From NCBI GenBank assembly GCA_964397365.1, contig CAYNIU010000026.1:1-24700 (forward strand): 24,700 nucleotides of DNA. The letters are read 5' to 3'. A program made the translations under genes and the position numbers. The stretch is from Methylomarinum sp964397365 (GTDB taxonomy: Bacteria; Pseudomonadota; Gammaproteobacteria; Methylococcales; Methylomonadaceae). Positions 15,653-21,744 of this stretch are shown here, piece by piece (the stretch's first letter is position 1; each line of letters starts with the position of its first letter). The notes beneath the pieces were generated by a model. It saw only the letters and a program-made list of their open reading frames with translations, searched no databases and had not been told where the DNA came from.

Positions 15653-15994
15653 TCAGTATTCAAAGATAAAATAACTGATTGCGAATACAATCCAACTTAA
15701 AAACAATAATATCCAGGCTAGCCTGCTTTGTTTATATATAACGGTTTGTGGCAATATATCCTGCCCGGAATGATTGTTCTGTTGTTGCAATTTAGCTTTT
15801 TTCAGTTTCTTATCCAGCTCCCTGGATTTCGCCTTTTGCTTTTTTTTATACAGTTCAATTCCCTTTTGAATACCTTGGGCAATTAATTTGGTTTGCTCTT
15901 TTGTCTGATTGGGTCGCTGTATTGATTTGGCAATTTTCAGCGACTCAGTCTGGCTCTGGGGTGAAACTTGCCGATATGGTTTTTTACTCGTCAT
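15653..15994 (-). CDS. DUF2956 family protein, C-terminal membrane anchor
   Basis: This 113-residue protein of unknown function is recognised by the segments QTKEQTKLIAQGIQKGIELY and the lysine-rich helix KKKQKAKSRELDKKLKKAK, which are characteristic of DUF2956. One hydrophobic segment near the C-terminus (LAWILLFLSWIVFAISYFIF) makes it a tail-anchored protein with a strongly basic cytoplasmic part. The ATG at 15994 is preferred over a TTG two codons upstream; neither has a strong ribosome binding site. It lies between the DUF3301 gene (27-base gap) and the phosphatase fusion (8-base gap), consistent with co-transcription. Confidence 0.75.
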   Translation of the reverse strand: MTSKKPYRQVSPQSQTESLKIAKSIQRPNQTKEQTKLIAQGIQKGIELYKKKQKAKSRELDKKLKKAKLQQQNNHSGQDILPQTVIYKQSRLAWILLFLSWIVFAISYFIFEY

Positions 15995-16021
15995 GCACAA
16001 AGTCGGTTACGGATTAAAAAA

Positions 16022-16351
16022 TTAACGCGTCAAATCATCCTGATTCAGGATTCTGTAGGGTTCGAGAACAATACTTTCAACCACATGACCCAAAATTATG
16101 ATTTTGCCGTTATAACGCTCATGACCGGTAGAAGAAAATTCAAATGTATATGACCGCCATGCCTGAATTTTCCCCTGGATATTTCTTTTTGGCCATAATC
16201 CGGTTAATGCCACATAATCATCCAATAATTGTACATCCATTTTCAGGCAATAGCTTTTAACGGCGTTCAAGGCCAATTCTCTTGCCGCTAGACTATTTGA
16301 CCATAGTAGACAAACGGCAACCAGCAAGACAATTAACAATAAATCAATCAT
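16022..16351 (-). CDS. DUF3301 family membrane-anchored protein
   Basis: This 109-residue protein has an N-terminal transmembrane helix (residues 2-18) and a soluble domain. Landmarks of DUF3301 are the helix ARELALNAVKSYC, then LQLLDD-like VQLLDDYVAL, the RSYTFEFSSTGHERYNG segment, and the GHVVESIVLEPYR end. The function is unknown. In other gammaproteobacteria the family is a small inner-membrane protein of unknown role. It is part of the minus-strand run of small genes leading into the phosphatase fusion. The family call is from memory of the motif pattern. Confidence 0.75.
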   Translation of the reverse strand: MIDLLLIVLLVAVCLLWSNSLAARELALNAVKSYCLKMDVQLLDDYVALTGLWPKRNIQGKIQAWRSYTFEFSSTGHERYNGKIIILGHVVESIVLEPYRILNQDDLTR

Positions 16352-16411
16352 GGACTAAAGTTAAACGGGACAAGACTTGTTTAATCTCGAACAGATTTTG
16401 AATGATTCCCA

Positions 16412-16645
16412 TCAAGACGTTAATATGGTTAATGTTCTCTGTACATGTTCTGCCAGCTCAATACCCAAATCTGTTAAATAACCACCATCCCTCTGGGAAA
16501 TAATGCCTTTTTCAAATAGTCGTTGAGCCGCCTCTGCTGCTTGCGGATTAACATGAGCATGAACCTTAATGCCTTCCTGAGTGGTTGCCAAATTGAATAA
16601 AGACAGCAAATTTATTTCTTCTGTCAATTCATGGGTTAACGCCAT
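16412..16645 (-). CDS. TIGR02647 family small protein
   Basis: This 77-residue soluble protein is recognised by the pattern ELTEEINLLSLFNLATTQEGIKVH, then AAEAAQRLFEKGII, and QRDGGYLTDLGIELAEHVQ. The pattern matches the conserved gammaproteobacterial family TIGR02647, known mainly from Pseudomonas and relatives. The middle and end look like a small winged-helix (KGIISQRDGGYLTDLG), so a DNA-binding role is conceivable, but none is established to my knowledge. The ATG at 16645 has a good AGGAG ribosome binding site seven bases upstream. Confidence 0.75.
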   Translation of the reverse strand: MALTHELTEEINLLSLFNLATTQEGIKVHAHVNPQAAEAAQRLFEKGIISQRDGGYLTDLGIELAEHVQRTLTILTS

Positions 16646-16687
16646 TACCTTACTCCTGCTTTTTTAAAACCACAACAATATCAGCTT

Positions 16688-17485
16688 TCATTGTTTCCTG
16701 AAAGTCCTCGTCAACCAACTATAAATCCGTTTAACGATCAAATCGTGGTTATATTGGAAGGAATGTTCAGCCCCAGCAAGTTTGAACTGCCTGAAATCTG
16801 TATTCTGCTTGGCGGCTAACTTACGCTCACGAGCAGTTTCCAGGACTGCAAGCAAATCGTACTCAGCATAAATATCCAGAAAAGGGATCTGAATTTTATT
16901 GATAAAGGAAATAATCTGTAGTTGTTTATGTTGCGTTTCTGGTACAGCCAGACTAATGGCGACAATAGCGTTTAAAACATCACTATTTTCACTGGCTGTA
17001 TAAACCGCCATCATGGCGCCCAGCCCATAACCTATCAAAATAATATTTTTAGCTTCGGTTTGCTGTAAATAGCTGATAGCGGAAACGATACGTGCGTCAG
17101 CTTCTTTAAACAAGGCAAAATATTCACTCTCCTCTGCGCCCACCTCCCTAACCGGCATCTGTACCGATAACGTCGCCCAGTTGTGTTGAGGTAAAACCGT
17201 TCTGAGATCATGAATCAGATATTGCTGATCAGGATAAGCGGATCTGTCATGCAATATAATCGCTACACCCAAATTATTTTTTTGCACTGTTTCCGTATAA
17301 ATCGTTAGAAATTTACGACCCTGTGCTTCCAGCCAAAGCACTTCTCCCGTTTTTAAAGTGGTTTTTATAATATTGGCATACTCCTGCTCGCGTTTATTAT
17401 TACTGGCATAAGCCATCGAAGTAAACACTAAAACAATGTATAAAAATATGATTTTTTTAAGCTGAAAAACAGATCTGTCACTCAT
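16688..17485 (-). CDS. DUF3530 family exported alpha/beta-hydrolase-like protein
   Basis: This 265-residue protein has an N-terminal signal sequence (hydrophobic residues 12-26, likely cleavage after AYA) and an alpha/beta-hydrolase fold. GVAIILHDRSAYPD, LRTVLPQHNWATLSVQMP, an elbow IGYGLGAMMA (151-160), D210 (YAEYDLL) and H241 (GAEHSF) are in the right order. The nucleophile position of GxSxG is Gly154, so the canonical Ser is absent although candidate Asp and His residues remain. The ATG at 17485 is preferred because it places the signal peptide correctly and has GGAA upstream; two earlier starts would add up to 15 residues. The substrate and activity are unknown. Confidence 0.72.
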   Translation of the reverse strand: MSDRSVFQLKKIIFLYIVLVFTSMAYASNNKREQEYANIIKTTLKTGEVLWLEAQGRKFLTIYTETVQKNNLGVAIILHDRSAYPDQQYLIHDLRTVLPQHNWATLSVQMPVREVGAEESEYFALFKEADARIVSAISYLQQTEAKNIILIGYGLGAMMAVYTASENSDVLNAIVAISLAVPETQHKQLQIISFINKIQIPFLDIYAEYDLLAVLETARERKLAAKQNTDFRQFKLAGAEHSFQYNHDLIVKRIYSWLTRTFRKQ

Positions 17486-17563
17486 TGCTGTTCCAGGCGA
17501 TGTGTCGCTCATATACAGACAGCGACACACCGAAAATTTATTTCATAGCTGAATCCGTGGGAT

Positions 17564-17890
17564 TCAGGTCATAGTGAAATAGGCTGCAGCAGCTGCACTG
17601 ACAAGCCCTAAAACGGCGGCGACTATCCACAACCATTTTTTACCGGAAGGTTGTTCTTTAGCCATAAAATCTACCCCATCAATACGGGCATTAACCGCTT
17701 TGGATTTACCTTCTGTATCCACTTCAATCTGATAAAAAATGGTATCGCCCCGACAAGGTCTTCGCACCATTCCTTGCAATGCAGATATATGAATAAAAAC
17801 ATCCTGACTGCCATCTTCGGGTTTGATAAAACCAAACCCCCTATCATCTTTCCAGGTTTTTAAAAAACCTCTGTTTTCTGTCTTTGCCAT
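17564..17890 (-). CDS. Membrane-anchored cold-shock domain protein
   Basis: This 108-residue protein has an N-terminal cold-shock (OB-fold) domain with RNP1 RGFGFIK (17-23) and RNP2 VFIHIS (31-36). After a short linker comes a single C-terminal transmembrane helix (about 84-106, WLWIVAAVLGLVSAAAAAYF). Cold-shock domains bind single-stranded RNA or DNA. The membrane anchor is unusual for classical CspA proteins (about 70 residues) but occurs in related proteins that end in a DUF1294 membrane domain; only one helix is present here. The ribosome binding site is GAGGT ten bases before the ATG. About 45-70 bases upstream, a GCTTAG/CTAAGC dyad may structure the 5' leader. Confidence 0.88.
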   Translation of the reverse strand: MAKTENRGFLKTWKDDRGFGFIKPEDGSQDVFIHISALQGMVRRPCRGDTIFYQIEVDTEGKSKAVNARIDGVDFMAKEQPSGKKWLWIVAAVLGLVSAAAAAYFTMT

Positions 17891-17989
17891 AATTTTATCT
17901 ACCTCTTAATTATTGCTTCTGTAACCTCCCTGCTTAGGAACAGAAATAATCTAAGCTCCTAACTTTTCACCTCCATTTGCTCACATTCC

Positions 17990-18032
17990 GGGTCATATGG
18001 ATGACCCATTCAATTACCGTATGTCTGGTAAT
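17990..18032. repeat. Two tandem perfect hairpins
   Basis: GGGTCAT (17990-17996) and ATGACCC (18001-18007) form a 7-bp stem with a 4-base loop. ATTACC (18013-18018) and GGTAAT (18027-18032) form a 6-bp stem with an 8-base loop. The first hairpin lies directly after the stop codon of the short minus-strand reading frame. No T-run follows on either strand. Confidence 0.6.
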
Positions 18033-18159
18033 CAAGGTGATTTTTATCTTTTACTTCATTCCACTGTCTGGCCCGATCAAACACAACTTGAGTTGCCGGG
18101 CTAAGTTTGGACAAATTAGAATTACTGGTTTTCCGGGCAGATTGACACCACCCTATGAA
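18010..18159 (-). pseudogene. Possible gene remnant: coding-like reading frame without a start codon
   Basis: Forty-nine sense codons lie between a TAA at 18162-18160 and a TGA at 18012-18010 on the minus strand. The composition looks protein-like and polar, for example SPATQVVFDRARQWNEVKDK, rather than like a random antisense frame. There is no ATG or GTG; a TTG would give 34 residues. I do not recognise the family. It may be the C-terminal remnant of a decayed gene. It may also be chance. Confidence 0.25.
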
Positions 18160-18268
18160 TTAATTCAAAGGTAATGCGCGTTCTGTAGTTTTTGGAATCT
18201 TTAAAACTTAAAGAGATACTGAATGGTAACAGGGTCATAAATACACAAGCCCAAATGTCAGGGAAATT

Positions 18269-18315
18269 CGGGTTATAGATCATTCTACTGCGTCAATGGG
18301 AATACCCATAACCCG
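18269..18315. repeat. Inverted repeat with two mutually exclusive stems
   Basis: CGGGTTAT (18269-18276) and ATAACCCG (18308-18315) are a perfect 8-bp pair. A second, inner pair, ATGGG (18296-18300) and CCCAT (18305-18309), overlaps the right outer arm by two bases, so the two stems compete. No T-run follows. Confidence 0.55.
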
Positions 18316-18424
18316 CCCTGAAACAGAAAAAACTTTGCAGCAAATCTCCTGCTTCACATGTAATTTATTGCACCATCAAAATATTAAATTAATTATGGAA
18401 GTGATTTTATAACCTCCTGAACAA

Positions 18425-18787
18425 TCAAACTTTCTTATCTATAATAACCTTATCGTCAATAACCAGTTTAGATACGCCCCCTAATGAAATATGCAATGTA
18501 CAGGATGCCGTTTTGAAATTATCACCTTTTCCGCCTATCCATTCCAAAGTGACATAAGTCGCTTTATCAGTATCGGTTTTAGATGGAAAATAAACCTGAG
18601 TACCCGTTTCTTTCTTGACTAAAGCAGGGCATTTTTGATTAGCCATACCTTGCATGGAAGCTACCGCTCTGATCATAGCGGCGGCTTCTTTTTGTTGCGT
18701 TGTTTGCTCTTTATTTCCACCCACCAATAAAAAACCAACCACAAAAACACCGACTATGGCAGCAATCATTTGTTGTGTTTTATTCAT
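18425..18787 (-). CDS. Hypothetical protein with N-terminal membrane anchor or signal
   Basis: This 120-residue protein belongs to no family I recognise. A hydrophobic segment at residues 8-23 (IAAIVGVFVVGFLLVG) lacks an obvious cleavage site and probably anchors it in the inner membrane with the C-terminal domain outside. That domain has two cysteines (C53 and C95) that could pair in the periplasm, and looks beta-rich toward the end (YVTLEWIGGKG, CTLHISLGGVSKLVIDDKVIID). The ATG at 18787 has a strong AGGAG ribosome binding site. It stands alone: 534 bases separate it from the next minus-strand gene, and upstream lies the divergent alkaline phosphatase. Confidence 0.75.
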   Translation of the reverse strand: MNKTQQMIAAIVGVFVVGFLLVGGNKEQTTQQKEAAAMIRAVASMQGMANQKCPALVKKETGTQVYFPSKTDTDKATYVTLEWIGGKGDNFKTASCTLHISLGGVSKLVIDDKVIIDKKV

Positions 18788-19117
18788 ATCTTCTCCTCGT
18801 TTATTATTTGTCTCAACCCAGTACCAATGAATAAGGCTGTTTCAGCCAAATTTTGAACTGTTGCTGGAATTATACCCAGGGAATTTAATTATACCATCAA
18901 GTAGTGACTTTCTTGGTAACTTGTCAATTATTGAAAGGAAATATTCTCGACTTACACAATTTCCCTCTATCCCACATGAACAGCGCATTTTGTCAGACAC
19001 CCCCAGCCTGATTTAAACAGCGATGATTATCTTCCCCGATAAGCGGGTGATGTCATAACAATGTCATATTCATAATTTAGTATGGTAACGTCTATAGTCC
19101 TGAACAAATAAAACCCA
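18788..19117. other. Divergent intergenic region between the 120-residue protein and alkaline phosphatase
   Basis: This 330-base stretch has no gene. It contains a small perfect hairpin GGCTG-TTT-CAGCC (18835-18847), a TTATC/GATAA dyad near 19027-19042, and the Pho-box promoter at 19050-19083, which is described separately. Promoters for both flanking divergent genes must lie here; only the rightward one is recognisable. Confidence 0.6.
19050..19083 (+). promoter_or_regulatory. PhoB-type Pho box and -10 element upstream of alkaline phosphatase
   Basis: Two identical 7-bp direct repeats ATGTCAT (19050-19056 and 19061-19067) are separated by AACA. This gives the 11-bp period and 4-bp A/T-rich spacer of the classical Pho box (consensus CTGTCAT repeats). 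Ten bases after the second repeat lies TAGTAT (19078-19083) as a -10 element, the same spacing as in E. coli phoA; TATGGT at 19081 is an alternative. The box would replace the -35 element, so activation by phosphorylated PhoB under phosphate starvation is predicted for the phosphatase gene starting at 19118. Confidence 0.8.
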
Positions 19118-20764
19118 ATGCACCAGAGAATCAATATCCATAATTTACTACTGTTTGCTCTAATTGGAAGCAGCTCTCAAGTTGCGGCTATTGAATCTCC
19201 TACCAGCGCATTGCAATGGTTCGCTTTAGGAGAAGAAACCGTCTCTAAAAATGCGGCAACAGCAAATGTTGCCGCCAGCAATATACAAACTACCGCCAAA
19301 AATATTATTTTATTTGTTGGTGACGGCATGGGTATTTCCACAGTCACTGCCGCAAGAATTTTAGCTGGTCAACATAAAGGTTTGGCGGGTGAAGAGAATG
19401 TTTTGTTTTTTGAAAGCGCACCCAATTTAGCACTTTCTAAAACTTACAATACCAACCAGCAGACGCCTGATTCTGCCGGAACTATGACTGCAATGATGTC
19501 AGGAATTAAAACCAAGGCAGGTGTTATTGGTGTTGATCAACAAGTTGTTCGGGGCGATTGTTCTACACAGCCTGGAACCGAAGTTTTCAGCGCATTGGAA
19601 GCAGCTGAAATAGCCGGCATGTCAACCGGTATTGTCAGTACGGCAAGAATCACACATGCTACTCCTGCGGCTACATACGCTCACATCATGGATAGAAATT
19701 TTGAAGACGACCGCGATGCCAGTAAATTTCGCAACACCTTGGGCTGCAAAGATATTGCACAACAGTTAATTGATTTTCCTACTATTTTAAATGCCAGAAT
19801 TAAAATGGTCACAGGAGGCGTTGATTTTAAAGTCGATGGTTTGGAAGTGGCTATGGGCGGAGGGCGTCGTAGTTTCATTAAACGTATTGATGGCGCCGAT
19901 CCAGAAACAGGCGGCAAAGGAGAGCGTGAAGATGGACGCGATTTAACCCAGGAATGGCTAACTAAATACAACAATGCGAGTTATGTTTGGAATAAAGCGC
20001 AATTTGATGCAGTTGACCCTGAATCAACCGATCATTTATTGGCGTTGTTTGAACAATCGCATATGGAATACGAGGTAGATAGGAGCGACGATACAGGCGG
20101 AGAACCCTCATTACATGAAATGACTTTAAAAGCCATTGATATTTTATCAAAAAATGATAACGGTTTTTTTCTGATGGTTGAAAGCGGTCGTATTGACCAT
20201 GCGCACCATGCAACCAATCCATACAGAGCTTTGAATGAAGTTATTGAATTTGATAGAGCGGTTAAAACAGCATTTGAAAATACCGATCCCAATAATACTT
20301 TAATCATTGTAACCGCTGACCACAGTCATGTATTTACTATTGCAGGGTATCCAACACGAGGTAACCCAATTTTAGGCACAGTCATTCACAATGACAATGC
20401 CGGCAATCCAAAAAACAAACCGGAACTAGCCGCTGATAACCTGCCCTACACCACATTGGGGTATCAAAATGGCCGTGGTTTTCATTTTCTGCCCATTGGT
20501 GGCGATACAATCTATGACCGGGAAATCAATCTGACAGGTCGCGCTGATCTGACAAATATTGACACCACTTCAAACGGCTTTCACCCTGAAACCTTAGTCC
20601 CTTTAAAGGCTGAAACTCATGCCGCTGAAGACGTGGCAATCTATGCAAGAGGCCCGGGTTCCGCCGCAATTAACGGTGTCATGGAGCAACATGCTATTTT
20701 TCATGCCATGAATAAAGCGGGCCAATTGTTTTCACGCGCCATGAAAGCCTTAACAAATAAATAA
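19118..20764 (+). CDS. Alkaline phosphatase (PhoA superfamily), exported
   Basis: This 548-residue periplasmic or secreted phosphomonoesterase is predicted to release phosphate from organic esters. A signal peptide precedes about residue 25 (LLLFALIGSSSQVAA). Metal and catalytic sites are present: D69 in NIILFVGDGMG, nucleophile S119 in PDSAGT, THATPAA (179-185), E355 with D360, H361 and H364 in ESGRIDHAHH, D401 and H402 in TADHSH, and a late His in THAAEDVAIYARG. Three Zn/Mg sites of the PhoA type are expected. It is longer than E. coli PhoA (471). The ribosome binding site is poor. A Pho box lies about 50 bases upstream, fitting phosphate-starvation control. It is followed by an inverted-repeat element, so it is probably transcribed alone. 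Confidence 0.95.
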   Translation: MHQRINIHNLLLFALIGSSSQVAAIESPTSALQWFALGEETVSKNAATANVAASNIQTTAKNIILFVGDGMGISTVTAARILAGQHKGLAGEENVLFFESAPNLALSKTYNTNQQTPDSAGTMTAMMSGIKTKAGVIGVDQQVVRGDCSTQPGTEVFSALEAAEIAGMSTGIVSTARITHATPAATYAHIMDRNFEDDRDASKFRNTLGCKDIAQQLIDFPTILNARIKMVTGGVDFKVDGLEVAMGGGRRSFIKRIDGADPETGGKGEREDGRDLTQEWLTKYNNASYVWNKAQFDAVDPESTDHLLALFEQSHMEYEVDRSDDTGGEPSLHEMTLKAIDILSKNDNGFFLMVESGRIDHAHHATNPYRALNEVIEFDRAVKTAFENTDPNNTLIIVTADHSHVFTIAGYPTRGNPILGTVIHNDNAGNPKNKPELAADNLPYTTLGYQNGRGFHFLPIGGDTIYDREINLTGRADLTNIDTTSNGFHPETLVPLKAETHAAEDVAIYARGPGSAAINGVMEQHAIFHAMNKAGQLFSRAMKALTNK

Positions 20765-20818
20765 TTTTGTAACTTGTATGGTATTACTCATCCGGTATTT
20801 ATTTAGTGGGTGCAGACC

Positions 20819-20896
20819 ATTGATTGATCAAGACGCATCAATACATGCACTGTAGCTCTGCACAACATCCTTGTTGCACAAATCTGATCAATCAAT
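20819..20896. repeat. 78-base element bounded by perfect 12-bp inverted repeats
   Basis: ATTGATTGATCA (20819-20830) and TGATCAATCAAT (20885-20896) are perfect inverted copies. The 54-base interior contains another small dyad, CAACA-TCCT-TGTTG, and three copies of TGCAC. There is no T-run immediately after either arm. It could be a small MITE-like insertion, a processing or anti-decay structure at the 3' end of the phosphatase mRNA, or an operator. The terminal repeats are directly visible; the function is not. Confidence 0.7.
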
Positions 20897-20940
20897 AGCT
20901 TGGCACCACCTTTTTTGAAAGGGGACGAGCAGTTATCTTG

Positions 20941-20946
20941 TATAAT
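20941..20946 (+). promoter_or_regulatory. Consensus -10 element immediately before the exported protein gene
   Basis: A perfect TATAAT lies seven bases before the ATG at 20953. A TTGAAA at 20915-20920 is 20 bases upstream, longer than the ideal 17, so the -35 is uncertain. Initiation about seven bases after the box would fall on or next to the start codon, giving a leaderless or nearly leaderless message. Confidence 0.4.
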
Positions 20947-20952
20947 GATTTT

Positions 20953-21639
20953 ATGTTGAGATTATTATTTTTCTTGTTATTACTCCCTTACAACAACTGC
21001 TTTGCATCGGCAGCATTACCCGAGGTTGCCTGTCTTTATCGAACAATCACGAAAGATTTAAAATATCACCATAAAAAAACAACCGACAAAACCTCGCAAT
21101 GGCACTTATGGCGATATAAAAACAAAATCCAGATCAGAAATTTAGAGACTCCAATTGGTGAAATATGGCAACAGTTAAAAGGTGGGGATATTGCTTATAG
21201 CTGGCTATTTCATGATAAGAAATTTGTAATTAACTATACTTCTTCCGATTTGAAAGCCATAAAAAACAATCCAAACTGGTTATCCAAAGCCAATATAATC
21301 AGTCCTGAATTACTTAAAAGACTAACGCATCAAAGCAACTCCAGGGTTCTTGGGTATATTGCTGAAAACTATGTCGGCAAAATAGGCGAATTTACTATTG
21401 AAGTCACTTGGCTGCCAAAATTAAAGATTCCGGCAGCAATCAAACAAACCACCGCAACCCAGAAAACCCTGGTAATGCTGGAAAAAGTTTATCCTTATTC
21501 AGATTCCCCCTGGAAACCAGTAAACATTGATAACTATCAGGATATGGATTTTGCCGATATTGGTGATAATGAAGCCGACCCATTGTTAAATTTCTATATG
21601 GAAAAAATGAGTTTCATTAGCTCTTTCCATCATCATTGA
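20953..21639 (+). CDS. Exported protein of unknown function
   Basis: This 228-residue protein has an N-terminal signal peptide (LRLLFFLLLLPYNNCFASA, probable cleavage near residue 19). The rest is rich in Lys, Asn and Tyr with alternating hydrophobic residues (GEIWQQLKGGDIAYSWLFHDKKFVINY, IGEFTIEVTWLPKLKIPAAI), suggesting a beta-rich periplasmic domain, and it ends in HHH. I do not recognise the family. The ATG at 20953 places the signal peptide best; a TTG five codons earlier overlaps the likely -10 box. There is no Shine-Dalgarno sequence at the usual distance. It ends before a bidirectional terminator and faces the porin gene. It may respond to the same conditions as the phosphatase, but it has no Pho box of its own. 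Confidence 0.7.
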   Translation: MLRLLFFLLLLPYNNCFASAALPEVACLYRTITKDLKYHHKKTTDKTSQWHLWRYKNKIQIRNLETPIGEIWQQLKGGDIAYSWLFHDKKFVINYTSSDLKAIKNNPNWLSKANIISPELLKRLTHQSNSRVLGYIAENYVGKIGEFTIEVTWLPKLKIPAAIKQTTATQKTLVMLEKVYPYSDSPWKPVNIDNYQDMDFADIGDNEADPLLNFYMEKMSFISSFHHH

Positions 21640-21644
21640 AACTT

Positions 21645-21694
21645 AAAAAAGACGCTGTACACCCATAAACAATATGACGTTCCAACGTCTTTTT
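21645..21694. terminator. Bidirectional intrinsic terminator between convergent genes
   Basis: AAAAAGACG (21646-21654) and CGTCTTTTT (21686-21694) form a 9-bp stem with T-runs on both strands. A shorter hairpin, GACGT-TCCA-ACGTC (21676-21689), sits directly before TTTTT on the plus strand. It lies between the plus-strand exported protein gene and the minus-strand porin gene, the expected place for a shared terminator. Confidence 0.75.
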
Positions 21695-21744
21695 CTGTTA
21701 TCTCACAGCAGTTGAATTATGAAGCATAAATACTTACGCGCAAA

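Larger units (their letters stand above)
17891..18424. other. Non-coding gap of 534 bases with several inverted repeats
   Basis: No convincing intact gene is seen. The gap holds at least five dyads: GCTTAG/CTAAGC just upstream of the cold-shock gene, two tandem hairpins at 17990-18032, CAACT/AGTTG inside a wider GCCCG/CGGGC pair near 18073-18111, and an 8-bp pair at 18269-18315. A short minus-strand reading frame that looks coding (18010-18159) is listed separately. The promoter and leader of the cold-shock gene must lie here or run through from upstream. The mixture of short frames and repeats suggests a decayed element. Confidence 0.6.

Noticed and set aside
17977..18174. 65-codon plus-strand frame in the repeat-rich gap
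   Set aside because: There is no ribosome binding site and the translation is low in plausibility. The antisense frame in the same region looks more coding.
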